From Staphylotrichum longicolle (lineage: Eukaryota; Ascomycota; Sordariomycetes; Sordariales; Chaetomiaceae): DNA of 64,000 nt. Position numbers and translations under genes: made by a program. Below are positions 1 through 11,225 of this stretch, piece after piece (within the stretch, counting starts at the first letter, position 1; each line of letters begins with the position of its first letter). The notes beneath the pieces are model-generated. The model had not been told where the DNA came from. It did not search any database and saw only the letters and a program-made list of their open reading frames with translations. The stretch lies in the NCBI GenBank assembly GCA_019096155.1, contig JAHCVI010000004.1, forward strand, positions 496,001 through 560,000, written 5' to 3'.

Positions 1-213
1 GCAAGACGAACGGAACTGGCCACCTTCGAAAACTGATGTGAATGTAAAATCGTTGTCAGAGTTGCCGTCCACAAGGTAGGAACCGCCGTCGGTGTAATCG
101 AGGCCGGAACAGGTGCATTGATCAACGCCGCTGCCCCCAGACCCTGTATCTTGAGCGTGTACGCCGGCAAGGAGTGCCCTCACCACTGTCCAAACGAAGA
201 TGGCGGACAACAT
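1..213 (-). CDS. Secreted hypothetical protein, N-terminal part (runs off the window)
   Basis: An open frame of 71 codons starts with an ATG at 213 and stays open to base 1, so only the N-terminus is visible. Residues 1-19 form a hydrophobic signal peptide (MLSAIFVWTVVRALLAGVHA, cleavage probably after the final HA). A Gly/Ser linker follows, then a Cys-bearing segment (CTCSGLDYTDGGSYLVDG) that reads like the start of a fungal secreted domain. The leader, the clean frame and the 690-bp gene-free upstream stretch support a real gene. I do not recognise a named family, and the rest of the protein lies outside the window. Confidence 0.6.
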   Translation of the reverse strand, partial: MLSAIFVWTVVRALLAGVHAQDTGSGGSGVDQCTCSGLDYTDGGSYLVDGNSDNDFTFTSVFEGGQFRSSC

Positions 214-908
214 AGTGGCAACAAGTACGGCAAGACATCAAGTCTGCTGTCAAATTCGATCGGATGACAGCATGGGAAGTCCGGGGCATGACCCGGTCTT
301 GTAGCGCGAAGAGGTCATAATCTGTCTAAGGACGCACACCTCTTCACCCTCCCACTAACCCGGTCATGAGTTTGCGGGAAGCTGCAACGAATCTCATTAG
401 TCCGGTCGTTGTAGGGGGCGGTACGATATTGCCGTTTGGATTCATCCGGCCTAGGCACACATCGGAGAATAGGGTCGGGCTGGTCTGGGGCCGCGTTGTT
501 TCCCCGTCCTGTGACGAGCCTGATGCCATTTATAGCGTGATCGAAAAGTAAATGTACCGGCAGTTACTAACGGGCAATTCTGCCATCGATATCTGTTCTG
601 ATGCGGGATGTGCCTGAGTGAGCGACAAGTTCAAACGCCCCAGGCATGGACGGCAGCAAACGATGTGGTCGCACTGATTACTGGATGCCTTACTTGGATG
701 TAGCAACCCTTTCGGAGTTTTAGTGGGGAATTGAGAAATTCATTGTCCGCTTGACAACACCTGTAGTAGCATTTACTACGTAGGATATAGGTAAAAGTCT
801 CTGGGATGAATTGTTCACCTCTGCCCTAAGGTTTCCAGCCTAAAAACCCGCCATCTGGTTTTGCATACGCCTAATCGTCATGTCATCCCTCCCTACCTGC
901 GTTTGCTC
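214..908. other. Intergenic region between two minus-strand secreted-protein genes
   Basis: This should hold the promoter of the leftmost gene and the 3' flank of the CBM1 gene. The small overlapping frames near 344-551 on both strands have no leader, motif or partner exon and I treat them as chance. No repeat or RNA gene was seen. Confidence 0.5.
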
Positions 909-1844
909 TCAAACATCCGCAGTCGACCCTCCATACGAGTGAATCTGCTTCTCGTCAGTTTCAGACTCACAAATACAGCAACAACACCCGCCACACTCAC
1001 CGTGTGATCATAGCACCCCTCGGGCGTCTGGTACAGAAACGCCCCCGTATTCACAAACAGCTGGTCCCCCGCGCACACCAGCCACGCGGCCGTGTTGGGC
1101 CGCTTGATGTCGCTGACGCTCCAGGTCAGGGTGTCGCCCTGGAACGCGAACGTGCCGTACGTGTTCTCGGCGGCCTCGAACCACGTGCGCAGCTTGCGCT
1201 GCGTCTTGTCGGCCGGGTTCTCGACGTGCATGTACAGCGGCGCCTGCCCGCCGAAGCGGTGCCACACGAGCTGGCCCGCGATGATGTTGAACTGCCCGGC
1301 CTGCGACGGCTTGGAGAGGAGCGCGTTGGGCGCCGGCGCGCTGGTGACCGTGGGCAGCGAGACGACGGTCGCTGCGGCTTGCAGGTAGCTGTGGAAGTAG
1401 GGCGACGCGACGCCGCGGATCCAGTACCAGCCTGATTCGAGGGTGGTGGGGGTTGCGATGCTGCTGCCGCCGCCGCCGGCGGAGGTGGTTGTGGAGGGGG
1501 TGGTTGTGGAGGTAGTGAGTGTGGTGATGGGGGTGGTGAGGGTCGCACGCGAAGAGGACGTCGTCGTTGTGCGTGGAGAGGAGGTTGAGGACGGGGTTGA
1601 GGCGGGAGCAGTGGCGGCGCCGGGGTAGCATTGGGCATAGTAAGGGCTGTCACTGAGTTAATGCCTCATGCTGTCTGGATCTGCATACCGCAACATGTGC
1701 CTACTTGTAAGTCGTGCATCCGTATCCGGAGCCGCAGGCACTGGGTCCTGTGTAGCCGATGCCACCGCATTGGCCGTAGGGTCCGGCGGTGGCTTGTGCT
1801 GCGGCCGCCGCAGCAAAAAGGGGGAGGGACGAAACAGCACGCAT
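909..1844 (-). CDS. Secreted protein with N-terminal CBM1 cellulose-binding domain
   Basis: Three exons are inferred: 1844-1705, 1646-1001 and 944-909, joined by introns of 58 and 56 nt, giving 273 aa. Residues 1-20 are a signal peptide. Residues 22-56 form a fungal CBM1 with its four cysteines (C26, C37, C43, C53), the YGQCGGIGYTGP core and a NPYYAQCYPG end. The first intron splits the domain exactly, with an acceptor after ...GACAG. A Ser/Thr/Pro/Gly linker of about 45 residues leads to a C-terminal domain of about 170 residues starting ESGWYWIRGVASPYFHSYLQ. I remember that domain from other Sordariomycete CBM1 proteins but know no activity for it. The product should be extracellular and bind crystalline cellulose through the CBM1. 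Confidence 0.82.
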
Positions 1845-3132
1845 CTTGAGAGGTACTGGTGACTGGGAGAGTTACAAAGATGAGAAGGTAAACGGAGGAA
1901 TGTCCAAGGGCTCGGATACTGTACTTAGGTTTTGTACTTCGACACGCCATTTCCCCTACTGCAAATTGGCTTCCTTGGCGCTCCTCCGGGACGGGAAGTC
2001 TACGCTGAAGAAGGAAACTCACTAGGGGATATCGTCAACGGTTTCCCGAAACGCAACCACGTTCCTGGGAACAGGTGGTGTGCTGCGACGGTGTGACCCG
2101 GTTTCCGGGCTCATTGTGGATGATCAAAGCCCTGTAGCGTTGCATTGGACATGGTGCCCGCCGCGAAAACGGGGCAGGTCCCGGCGTGGTGGCAATGCGG
2201 CTCCGTGCCGAACGGAGGGTGACGGAGCCTGGCCTCCGCAGTTTGGGCCGGCGGACGAACTTGGAGCAGCGAGCCATTGTTCTAAACTGGGTTTGTAGGC
2301 CAAGCCCTCTAGACTGTTTTCCGAACCGGCTGTATGTCCACCTCATGCCTAGATAGTTCGTCCTCGAAAATCATACTTCTAGTTTTGAGGGAAACATGAC
2401 TCGGATCAAAAGCTATGCGTCATAAATATCGATAAGTTTTCAAGTGTGCTCGAGGGTCGAGGAAGCGAAGCCTGAGGGTGTGCAGACAGAGCCCCAAGCA
2501 AACAGGCGCTGCATACCTCGTTGGTTGCCTTGATGGTGTCCCTGGAAGCCGTCCGGAATGGGAGGGCCCCAAAAGGGGTAGGATGTGAAGCTGGTAAGAG
2601 AATCAACCTCTATTGACATTCGCCACAATAGTACCTGGTATGCCGGCCCCATGTGCCGGAACCAACCTGTGTCACTGTGCGTGGACGATGGTGTGGTGGA
2701 CACGTTCCCCAATGCCCTTTTGCAGTACTCTAGGTGAGCCGTAGCGCAAGGAGCGCATGCAGGGGAAGCTCCTTGAACGAACTGGAATGAATCTATACAA
2801 TCTTGTACTCGCGCCATACCTCTTGACGCCCACAATTGTCTGTGGAGCCTTGGGTGGTTTTGATGACGAGAAAGAATCACGTCCTCGCGCCAAACCGTTG
2901 GTAACTTGTTCGTGTTGAGTGCCCGGTTAGATATCTCCACTCAAATAGGCATCAATGCCGGTTTCGACTAGTTGAAGAAAGCCCATCCGAATTGTGGAGC
3001 TAGATTCAATTTGGTGTCATGTTGGTTCCTGGTTTAAAATGCCCATCCATTGCCCCTCAGGACAGGCCAAACCCCAACACAAATCCCAATTCAACTAAAG
3101 AGACCGAGGCCGTCCGACGCTCTGGGACCTCC
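1845..3132. other. Intergenic region, divergent promoters
   Basis: It lies between the divergent CBM1 gene and the plus-strand gene at 3133, so it probably carries both promoters. A 166-codon minus-strand frame at 2440-2940 has no recognisable domain, signal or intron structure and is not called. Confidence 0.45.
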
Positions 3133-4476
3133 ATGGACGCCACCGCCGGGCCCGAGATGCAACAACCGAGCGAGTCGGAGCAGCAGCGGCAGCAGCGGCA
3201 GCGACGGTATGTGCCGGCCTGGCGTGGCATTCCAGAAGCTCTCTACGAAAAGGCGTACCAAGAGGAGCAGCTCAGCGAGGAGGAACGCCGACTCCTCCTG
3301 AGCCGCGGCGATGTCGTCGGCAAGGCGCTCGCCACTCCGTATGAGCTCACCACCGCTGAGATCCACGAAGCCCTCCTCTGGCCGCCGCCCGATGTGGCGC
3401 GCGCCAACGTCCAACGCGCCAGCGACGGGACGCTCAGGTCACCCGTCGATCTTTATGCCAAGGGCAAGGAGGCGATCGGCCGCGGCGAGTTCGATACGCT
3501 TGTGAACGACGCAGAGGCCGCGCTGCTGGCGCGTTGTTTCTCCGCCCCCGACGACGACGACTTCTATTATTTTGCAAAACACCGACGCATGGATCTGCCG
3601 GCATCGGGGAGAGCCTACCGCCTGATTTTCTACCTGCTAGGGCTGGACCTCGCCGTTACCACCGCCGCCCAGCGCCGTATGTCGCAGCGCAAGCCCCCGG
3701 CGAGTCCTCCTCCCTCTCTGCAGGTTCAACAAGCACCCAGCACCGCGGGGAAAGATCCGTCCAGCGAAGCCGTGGAGGGCTACCAAAGGCAGTGCGAAGC
3801 TATAGTAGCCGCCTCTGCTGCAACCCGGAGGCCCCGTTACGACGACTCGTGGATGGGAGTTACCCGGCCCGTGCCGGAGACAGACCTCAAGACATCCGGC
3901 CCCTGGCCGCCATTTAATCCCTCACTCGAGATCCCAACAGCAAGCGCTTTCCAACTATTCAGGGATGACTCGGAGCCCCGCGGCGCCGGCACACCAAGCG
4001 AGTCACATGAATGGTACTTGCTCCCCGAAGACCTAAAGGCCGCGTACCGCTCGCGTGCCGAGGCGCTCCGTCGCGAGGCCTGGATCAAATACAAGACGAG
4101 CAGCGCGGCGACGAGCGGCCCTCCGGCGCCGGGCGAGGGGCGATTTGTCGGGGCGTTTGATCATTTCCGCCATAAGCTGGCGCCGGACGGGGGATTTGAG
4201 GAGGCGCTGGAAAGGTGGGAGGTCCTCACCGAAGCACAACGGCGCGAGTGGGAGACAAGGGCACACGAAGCCCGAGTGCACCACCGGAAGGTATGGGAGC
4301 TGAGAGACTTGGGGGTTGAAGAAAGGGAAGAGGCGCTGGCTCCTCCGCCGCTGGGGAGGAAGAGATACGAATCGGTGGAGGCGTGGAAGGCTCGGAGGGA
4401 GATGGAACGGGGGACTGCCGCAGGCAGCATGCCAGACAGCCGACCGACGCAAGCCGGGGAGGGGCGTATCCCCTAG
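3133..4476 (+). CDS. Hypothetical protein with two HMG-box-like segments
   Basis: Single-exon frame; I take the ATG at 3133 (context CTCCATGG, 447 aa) over the in-frame ATG at 3019, because the extra 38 residues are low-complexity and look like translated leader. Residues 15-25 are Gln/Arg-rich, and residues 26-165 contain an acidic helical region and a hydrophobic stretch (YRLIFYLLGLDL). Two C-terminal stretches, about 268-322 and 338-390, each have a SAFQLFRDD- or GAFDHFRHK-type start, a central Trp, and a basic helix ending in W-x-K or HHRKVWEL. That layout resembles degenerate HMG boxes, so a nuclear or DNA-binding role is possible. I know no named orthologue; the HMG resemblance is inference. 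Confidence 0.65.
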   Translation: MDATAGPEMQQPSESEQQRQQRQRRYVPAWRGIPEALYEKAYQEEQLSEEERRLLLSRGDVVGKALATPYELTTAEIHEALLWPPPDVARANVQRASDGTLRSPVDLYAKGKEAIGRGEFDTLVNDAEAALLARCFSAPDDDDFYYFAKHRRMDLPASGRAYRLIFYLLGLDLAVTTAAQRRMSQRKPPASPPPSLQVQQAPSTAGKDPSSEAVEGYQRQCEAIVAASAATRRPRYDDSWMGVTRPVPETDLKTSGPWPPFNPSLEIPTASAFQLFRDDSEPRGAGTPSESHEWYLLPEDLKAAYRSRAEALRREAWIKYKTSSAATSGPPAPGEGRFVGAFDHFRHKLAPDGGFEEALERWEVLTEAQRREWETRAHEARVHHRKVWELRDLGVEEREEALAPPPLGRKRYESVEAWKARREMERGTAAGSMPDSRPTQAGEGRIP

Positions 4477-5904
4477 GTTAAGAACTTGACACAGGACGTG
4501 GAGGAGAGAGTTGGAAGATGGTGTACCGCGGCTTGGCAATCCTATCGAGTAGCATTGGAAAACAAACCCGGGGCCCAACACGGTTCGTTTGCGACTGGTC
4601 ATCAGGGACTTGTACCGTAGGCGCGGAGGCTTTTCAAACCCCTCTTCTTCCCGCTTGGCAGTGCCTCTGTCCATGAAATACCATGGTGACTCGGTCTCCT
4701 TGAAAGGTGCTCGGTCTTCTTAAAAAGGAGGGGCAGGTCTCATTTGTCTGGAATGGGACTTCTTGGGCTTAAGCTTCTGGCCGGCTCTGCATCTCTGCCG
4801 AGACTTCTCCACATCCCGAGAGACACATGCAAGCCGATAAGAATAGCCTAAGCGGCCATGCTTGATCACTGATCATCCCCGCGTCCGTGTGTGGTGAGTC
4901 GGTTTCGCTCCAGCCGTTGGCAACTTGGCACCGCGATGGGAACCCGATGTGGCTGCAGGGTGGCACCACCGCTAGAGAAGCTTGGCTTGGTGCGACAGGA
5001 CGGTCATGCACCCATGCAGTAAGATGCGGTGAGTGGATGGGGGTGTCTCGGCGGGTTGCAAATCCCACGAGCGCTTTATGCTCAGCGTGAAAGTCTTGAT
5101 TAGCCCAGGCTCCCACCAGCGCTAACAGCACAGATCTTGGCGATCATGGATCCAAGCCACTCCCGTCGCGGGGCTAGATCAGAGTCGGAAAGACGCGAGC
5201 AACGGCTATGGTGAAAGTCGCGTTGGGTGTGTCACGTCTCGGTTCTGTCGCCCAATGGAAATCCCGAGCGTGGCACCATGGGAACTTCCCGTCGTGCTGC
5301 GGTTCCCGACCCCTGCCGCCAAGACTGTTACACCGGCTCGAAACTGGACGAGCTTGTGCGGCTCGGGCCTGGCCTCAATTCAAGTCCAGGGGCCGTGTCT
5401 CTGGCTGGGGAGAAACGCGAGCACGGCGGGTTTCGAACTTTGAAAGAATGGGAAATGCGGCCTGGACACAAGTTAGCCGTGGCGCCAGATAGTTGAGTAT
5501 TATTGTCTCAGCCCGATGGTGAGAGTCTTCCCCAGGGAGGACACCAGCCTGTGGTTTCCCGCCGTCGCTGCTGTTGTGGAGCGCATTGTTGCATCCAGAG
5601 TGCGGCTGAGGGCGCTAGCGCATGGCCCATCTCCCCTTTGGGTTTCCGGACCCTCTTCTGAAGGAATTCTGCCTTGCCTGCGCCAACCTGGCCCGGGGTC
5701 GGTGTTGGGCATGAGGCTCTGCTGTGGGGGAGGCGGGCGTTTGGCCCTTTGAATTTTCCGCCTGGGTCCAGACCTCCAAAGCAGGCCCGCGGTGTAAAAG
5801 GGCCGGATGCCCCGTTCCCTTTCTGGCACCAAGCCACACCTTTTATTATCATACACTCCGCCAGCCGGACTTCTCTCCGACCACCTGGGAGCATCTCGTC
5901 AACA
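4477..5904. other. Intergenic region
   Basis: This 1.4-kb stretch holds only overlapping short frames on both strands without motifs. It should include the promoter of the MARVEL gene at its right end. A T-loop-like GGTTTCGAAC near 5430 has no matching stems and is not a tRNA. Confidence 0.4.
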
Positions 5905-7064
5905 ATGGCCGACGCCGCCATCCCACAGCAGCAGTATGCTGCCCCAGCGGCAGTTCCGCAGGGCGCGGAGGAGCGGTACATCCAGCAGACGCCTGTTTGG
6001 GTGGTGGTGGTGCGCGGAGTTCAGGTCTTGTTTGGTTTCGTGATTCTCGTCATGGCCGGATACCTCATCCACGGGTATGCCCAGGGGGCTAACGGATTTG
6101 CCGTGGTTTGCGTACGTTCCTCTCTCTCTCTCTTTTCATCGTTCATTGGGCGCTGAGCTGACTGGCTTCTCAGGGCTTGTTCACCTGGATTACCGTCACC
6201 TACATCCTCGTCTCGGAAAAGGTGGCGTCTGCCCGCAAAGCATACGAAATCTGGGCGGTGCTGGCGCTCGACTTCCTCATGGCCCTCTTCTGGCTTGCTT
6301 CACTCGGCTCCAACGCCGCCCTGCGCGCAACCTTCAACACTCGCGTCACGGTCTCGAATTGCTACGACGACGGCAGCTCCGTTAGCGCGCACCACTGCAC
6401 CGTCGAGTATCGCTCCGTGCTCTCCAAGCGCGCTGCTGTTGCCAACGCGACTGGTCTCGCGCTGATGAGCGCCATCGCGGGCCTGAGCGCACTCGAGTGG
6501 TAAGTCGCCTCTCCCACCTGCTGACACAGATCTCGAGGCCTAACGCAAAACCCCACCGTCAGGCTCCTCTTCGTCGCGACTCTCGTGTTCCACGGCCACA
6601 CCTACCGCCTCTGGCACCAGGAGCACAAGAAGCCCTCGGTCGACAACGCCACCGTCGAGATGAAGGCGCAGGGCACCCCAATGCTCGCCGCGCAGGACCC
6701 CGCCGCCGCCGCCGCCGCGCACCCGCAGTACACCGACCAGCAGCAGTACCAGTCGCAGATGTACCCGCCGCACGAGCAGCCGGGCTACCAGCAGCAGCAA
6801 CAGCAGGCCGCCGCCGCCGCCTACCCCCCGCAGCAGCCGACGCCTGACCCCTACGCGCAACAGGCCGCCGCGTATCCTCCCCAGCAGCAACAGTACCAGC
6901 AGGCCGCTCCCCAGCAGCAGCAGCAGCAGCAGCCGTATGCCGCTTACCCCGACCCGAACCAGGCGCAGTACCAGCAGCAGCAGGCGTATAGCCCGCACGG
7001 GACGCCGGCGCCGGGCCAGCCGTACTATCCGCCGCAGCAGCCTCAGCACCCGCAGCAGCAGTGA
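5905..7064 (+). CDS. MARVEL-type four-helix membrane protein with Gln/Pro-rich tail
   Basis: Three exons (5905-6111, 6174-6499, 6563-7064) with introns of 62 and 63 nt give 344 aa. The start sits in CAACAATGGCC. Four transmembrane helices are visible: about residues 31-57, 61-85, 98-122 and 150-185. The N-terminus is short and cytosolic, and an extracellular loop between helices 3 and 4 carries two cysteines. This topology and the VRGVQVLFGFVILVMAGYLI start match the fungal MARVEL-like (membrane-associating) family. The last ~150 residues are a low-complexity tail of poly-Gln, Tyr-Pro-Pro-Gln and Ala runs, probably cytosolic. MARVEL proteins act in membrane apposition and vesicle trafficking; nothing here fixes a more precise role. 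Splice sites GTACGT and GTAAGT are close to consensus and keep the frame. Confidence 0.85.
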
Positions 7065-9139
7065 TCTCGCCGCGAGCGGGAGAGTGTTGTTGAGGGTGGA
7101 GGGTCTAAAGATGTAGGGGCAAAGCTTGGTGGAGTTTCTTTCTGTTTCTTGGTGTCTGGCTCATGAGAATACTGGGTTTGGCAGCATCGTCACGAACTCG
7201 GGAGTAATGATATTCTGGGGGATGATTAGCGAGGTGTTTTTCTTTTTTTTGGGTCGCGAGCTTTTGATGATACCGTACATACAGATATCCTAGGGGTGAG
7301 GAATAGACAGGCTTGAAGAGGTCAAGCAGTGGGTGTCAATGGCGCGGTGTGTTCTTGAGATCGTGCGTCGTTTTTGGTGATTTATCTGACATGGAAAGGA
7401 CTCACGTCGTGAAGTGGGTGGTTTGGGTGAAGAGCTGGGTCGACTTGCTGTTTCCACTCTTGTGTGGAGAGAGCTGTGGTGGTCTCTGCCTGCTGCTGGG
7501 AAACCCTTGACGCTGGCGGCGATCTCAGATCCACTGTCCACTGCAGTGGCCCACCTGTTTCCATCCACCAACGTTCACCCGCTCGGCACTGACTGCACGA
7601 AGATGAACCGGCTGAACACCAGTTTCTCCGTTCACTTGAGTCTGACTTGGATGAGATCCCCAAAAGACAAGGGATCTCATATTGCGGACCAAGACATGCA
7701 GAGGGCGGTTGCATGTGCAGATGCAGATGCGGGTGCAGATGCAAGATTGATGTCACTTAAAGACGGACTCATCTGAGGAAAACCTCCTCTGCGAGAACCC
7801 AGCATCGCGCATGGGAGATAGGCAGAAAGGGTTAGAAACGAGAGCCGGCTCTTGGCCGCCACGCCTGTTCTTTCACAACCAGCTGTTGGCCATGACATGA
7901 CTGACCGAATCCCGTCACTGACACGAACGCCACCGTTGCCTCGTTTTGATACTGGTTCATGCATCTGGTCTTAGTCTTCGCCCGACTTCTCGTCACTAAA
8001 ACAGAGCACCGCAGTGTGTCAACACCGCGGATGCTCGGGTCCCTGCGGTCATGCAGTGCCACCCGAGATCTGGCAGGTGGTGGCGGTACGCCTTTGGCGG
8101 CAGAGCTCACCGGCTTGCTGATGTTGTTGGAGATATAATGTATCTGCAGCTCTCGGGCGTCCTGCATTCTTCGCACGACTGCGGTATTCTGCGGTTGGGC
8201 CCAGCACGGATCTGAGTGTGTTCGGCACGGATCCAAGTGCCCTCGGAATTTTGATCCGCCGTGAGGTCTGGGTCAGTCAGGTCAGACCTCTTGATACGAC
8301 AGTTGGTCTGACACAGTACAGTAGAGACCTGTCTCTCGCTGACCTCTTGTAAGGAATAACTGTGGGCGCTCTAGTCCACTGCGCCTCCCGACACCAGTCT
8401 GGCATGGTGCATGTCTCCGGCGACAAAACTGGGCCAACTTCCTGTCCAGGTCATCTTGGTCCTGCTGCATGCCGGTGCAGGATCTCAACTTGCATGCTTT
8501 TGTAGTCTGCAATCACCCACCGTGCAGTGCTGGATCCCAACTCGGGCCAAGAACAGGAGGTCGTCCCAACGCCCGGACATGCGGCCGAGATGGGACGGCA
8601 GGGGTCGTTCGCCAGCGGGAGAATGCATGCGTTTGCATGGCGGTTGCTCAGGCCCGTCCGATCCACGATCAACCACAGCAACCTCATCGTCTGGCCGAGC
8701 ACTGAGCCACTGATCCGGGAAGGGACTCCATCTGATATCAACGACAATAGCAGACCGTGTTGCACACAAGGCGGCCAATGACGCGGAGGCGGACCCGCAT
8801 GCCACCCGGGCAATGTTTTCTTGCTGCTGACCTTCCTTCCCTCCTCTTCTTCTCCTCTTCCTCACGCATCTTCAGACTTTGGTGGATGGGAAGCTCCAGC
8901 ACACCACCTGCGCCGCTCTTCTCTTCTCTGCTGCTCTTCTTTTTGCGTCACCAACACAGTAGAAGCAGAAGACCAAGCATATCACCTCCCGCAGCTGCGT
9001 CACTACTCGGCCGCTCGCTCACTCGCTTCTCCATCTTCCACGTCAACACACTCACTCACCATTCAACGACAAACCGCACTCTTCTCGTGCTGTTTCTCAC
9101 AAGACCGACCTTCCAAATACCGCGAAAGCGACTTTCAAC
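7065..9139. other. Long intergenic region upstream of the cell-wall protein gene
   Basis: About 2 kb without a credible gene. The final ~320 bp (8820-9139) are pyrimidine-rich (CTCTTC, CCTC runs), typical of a fungal 5' leader, and end directly at the ATG of the next gene. A short TGCAGATGCAGATGC-type direct repeat lies near 7715-7740. The scattered frames of 60-130 codons overlap on all frames and are judged to be chance. Confidence 0.45.
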
Positions 9140-10519
9140 ATGAAGTTCCACCTCTTCTTCACCATCCTCGCGTTGGTGATCGGCGTGATCGCCCAGGGCG
9201 TCACCGAGCAGATCGCTCCCGAGGGCGACGCACCCGCCGGCACCAAACCCAGCGTCGACGGCGCCTTTGAGATCACCGTTTCCAAGCTGAACACCAAGAC
9301 CAAGAAGCGTCTTGCTCTCGAGGTATGACATCCCCATCCTCACCCGCTTCCCTTTTTTTGCAAGCAGACCTGATCACAACCCCAAGACCGACCGGTCACG
9401 GGTGGGTCCACCCGCTCCGCTCCGCTCCGTGTTCGGCGTCCCGGTCCCCGAGCCGGAGCCGGAGCCGGAAGCCGTGAACCCGACCGGCCGCCCGGCCGAC
9501 CCGCCCCACCTTTCTCTCTTGCCCCTCCTTCATCCCCCTTTCCTACCACCACCACCACCACCACCACCACCACCACCACCACCACCACCACCACCAAACA
9601 ACCTTCCTATCAACAACGCCCCTCCCCCAAACCAACCCCCAACTAACACCCCTCCGCACAGACCCGCACCAGCTGCACCTCCACATCCAACCTCGTCGCG
9701 ACCCTCTCCGGCGGCGTCCTCACCGACGCCCACAACCGCACGGGCTACATCGCGTCCAACTACCAGCTGCAGTTCGACGCGCCCCCGCAGGCCGGCGCGC
9801 TGTACACGCGGGCTTCTCGGCGCTCGCCAACGGCTCGCTCGCCCTGGGCCCGTCGGCGGTGTTCTACCAGTGCGCGTCCGGCGCGTTCTGGAACCTGTAC
9901 GACCGCGACTGGGCGGAGCAGTGCGAGGCGGTCGCTGTGGTGATCTTGCTCTGCGATGATGATTCGGAGGGGCAGGAAGAGGGGGAGGGGGAGACGGTGG
10001 TGGTGGTGGGCAGCGAGGTGGTGACGACCACGGCGGTGGTGCCGTTAGGGGATGGGCAGCCGCAGGTGGTGACTACGACGGTGGCTGTGCCGGTTTGTCA
10101 GATTGGGGACGGTGAGTTTCTTTTCGTCTTTTGTTTTTTCGTGCGTCTGAGGTGGGATGGCATGGCTGATTCGGGTTTTAGGTCAAGTCCAGGGCCACAC
10201 CACGCCCTGCTCTGCCGCCGTCGCGACCCCCCCACCGGCGTCCGAGTACTCGGACGGGCAGGTCCAGGTCACGCCGGGCCCCCAGCCGTCGGGCAGCCTG
10301 CCGCCCCCGGTGTCCGAGTACTCGGACGGCCAGGTGCAGGTCACGCCCGGGCCGGAGCCGACGGCGAGCGCGCCTGAGGCGCAGGAGACGACCGCGTCCG
10401 GCCCCGCGGTGGTGCCGACTGGTGGGTCGTCGGAGAACGGCGCTGGCAGTGCTCGTGGCTGGGTTGGTGGTGCCGCCGTGGTGGTTGGACTGGGTGTCGG
10501 TGGGGTGGTCTGGTTCTGA
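9140..10519 (+). CDS. PIR-like GPI-anchored cell-wall protein, frameshifted
   Basis: Exons 9140-9322, 9662-10111 and 10182-10519 (introns 339 and 70 nt). Exon 1 begins with a signal peptide (MKFHLFFTILALVIGVIAQG) and continues into the SVDGAFEITVSKLNTKTKKR segment. Exon 2 encodes a Cys-containing globular part including FYQCASGAFWNLYDRDWAEQ, as in the C-terminal domain of yeast-type PIR proteins. Around the second splice site and in exon 3 the repeat S/G-DGQVQ occurs three times (QIGDGQVQ, then EYSDGQVQ twice). The C-terminus is a Ser/Gly stretch followed by a hydrophobic tail (GWVGGAAVVVGLGVGGVVWF), as for GPI attachment. The frame breaks near 9808: the upstream part reads ...GALYTR and the part starting GFSALANGSLALGPS lies one base off. 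A missing G in ACGCGGG would explain it. This is a true mutation or a sequencing error. Confidence 0.75.
9545..9596 (+). repeat. (ACC)n microsatellite in intron 1
   Basis: About 17 perfect ACC triplets lie inside the unusually long first intron of the PIR-like gene. They produce artificial poly-Pro and poly-Val frames on the two strands. Confidence 0.9.
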
Positions 10520-11225
10520 GGAGCCAAGGGTTTCGCTGGGCTGCATTGGGGGCAGCAGGATGGAGTTTGGGGTTCCTTAGGTTTCCTTGGGTTTCATCCC
10601 CACCTCGATGGTTTGCTTTCTGGGACGGAATCAGGAGGCACCGGGTTGGTTCACGGTGCATGGGATAATTGGGCAGTCAGGTAGTCCAGTCCGTACATCG
10701 ACCGCGGCTCGGGGGTGAGCCCGTTATGCTGCCGAGGGAAAGCATTGCGTTCATTCGCGCAGAACTTGGGACTTTAAAATCAGTGATCAAGTGACTGGTG
10801 AGGTCGTGATGCAGTGGTCTTAGTGTAGTTGGTTCTGGACACTGTTCAGCTGGAGGCAAGGTGCGACGGGATGTTCCTGTCTTTTTCCAGAAGGAAAAAA
10901 AAAGCGGATTCGAAATGGCATGAATGTCAATGAAATCCTGTAAATGCTCTTCTCTCATTATCCTGATGCGCCGAGCTGCAGTTAATGGAGGTTTGTTCCT
11001 CAAGCGTCCTCAGCAACGGCTTTCCGCCGTTCTGGAAGCTTCAGCGAAGTTAGTGGGTTTCTCCGGGGTTTATCCGGCCTGCCGTGTTCTGCAGATCTAC
11101 TGGCATGACGCAGTTCAGAGCAGCATCTCAGTTTTCCACCCATCACTGAATCCGCCAAGTGTGTCCGCCATCCTTTCGAGTGCAGCACGTCAATCTCCAC
11201 ATCAGTCTCCCCATATTCGATCAAA
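10520..11225. other. Intergenic region
   Basis: It holds the 3' flank of the cell-wall gene and the promoter of the zinc-finger gene. No other coding or RNA signal was seen. Confidence 0.45.

Noticed and set aside
344..551. Two 61-codon frames on opposite strands
   Set aside because: Chance frames in a promoter region without motifs.
1008..1653. Long overlapping frames on both strands (up to 207 codons)
   Set aside because: They are shadows of exon 2 of the CBM1 gene; GC-rich third positions keep other frames open.
2440..2940. 166-codon minus-strand frame
   Set aside because: No domain, signal peptide, start context or codon pattern; treated as chance.
5420..5440. T-loop-like GGTTTCGAAC
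   Set aside because: No acceptor, D or T stems pair around it on either strand.
9312..9959. 215-codon Pro-rich frame
   Set aside because: It reads through the intron microsatellite and the wrong frame of exon 2 of the cell-wall gene.
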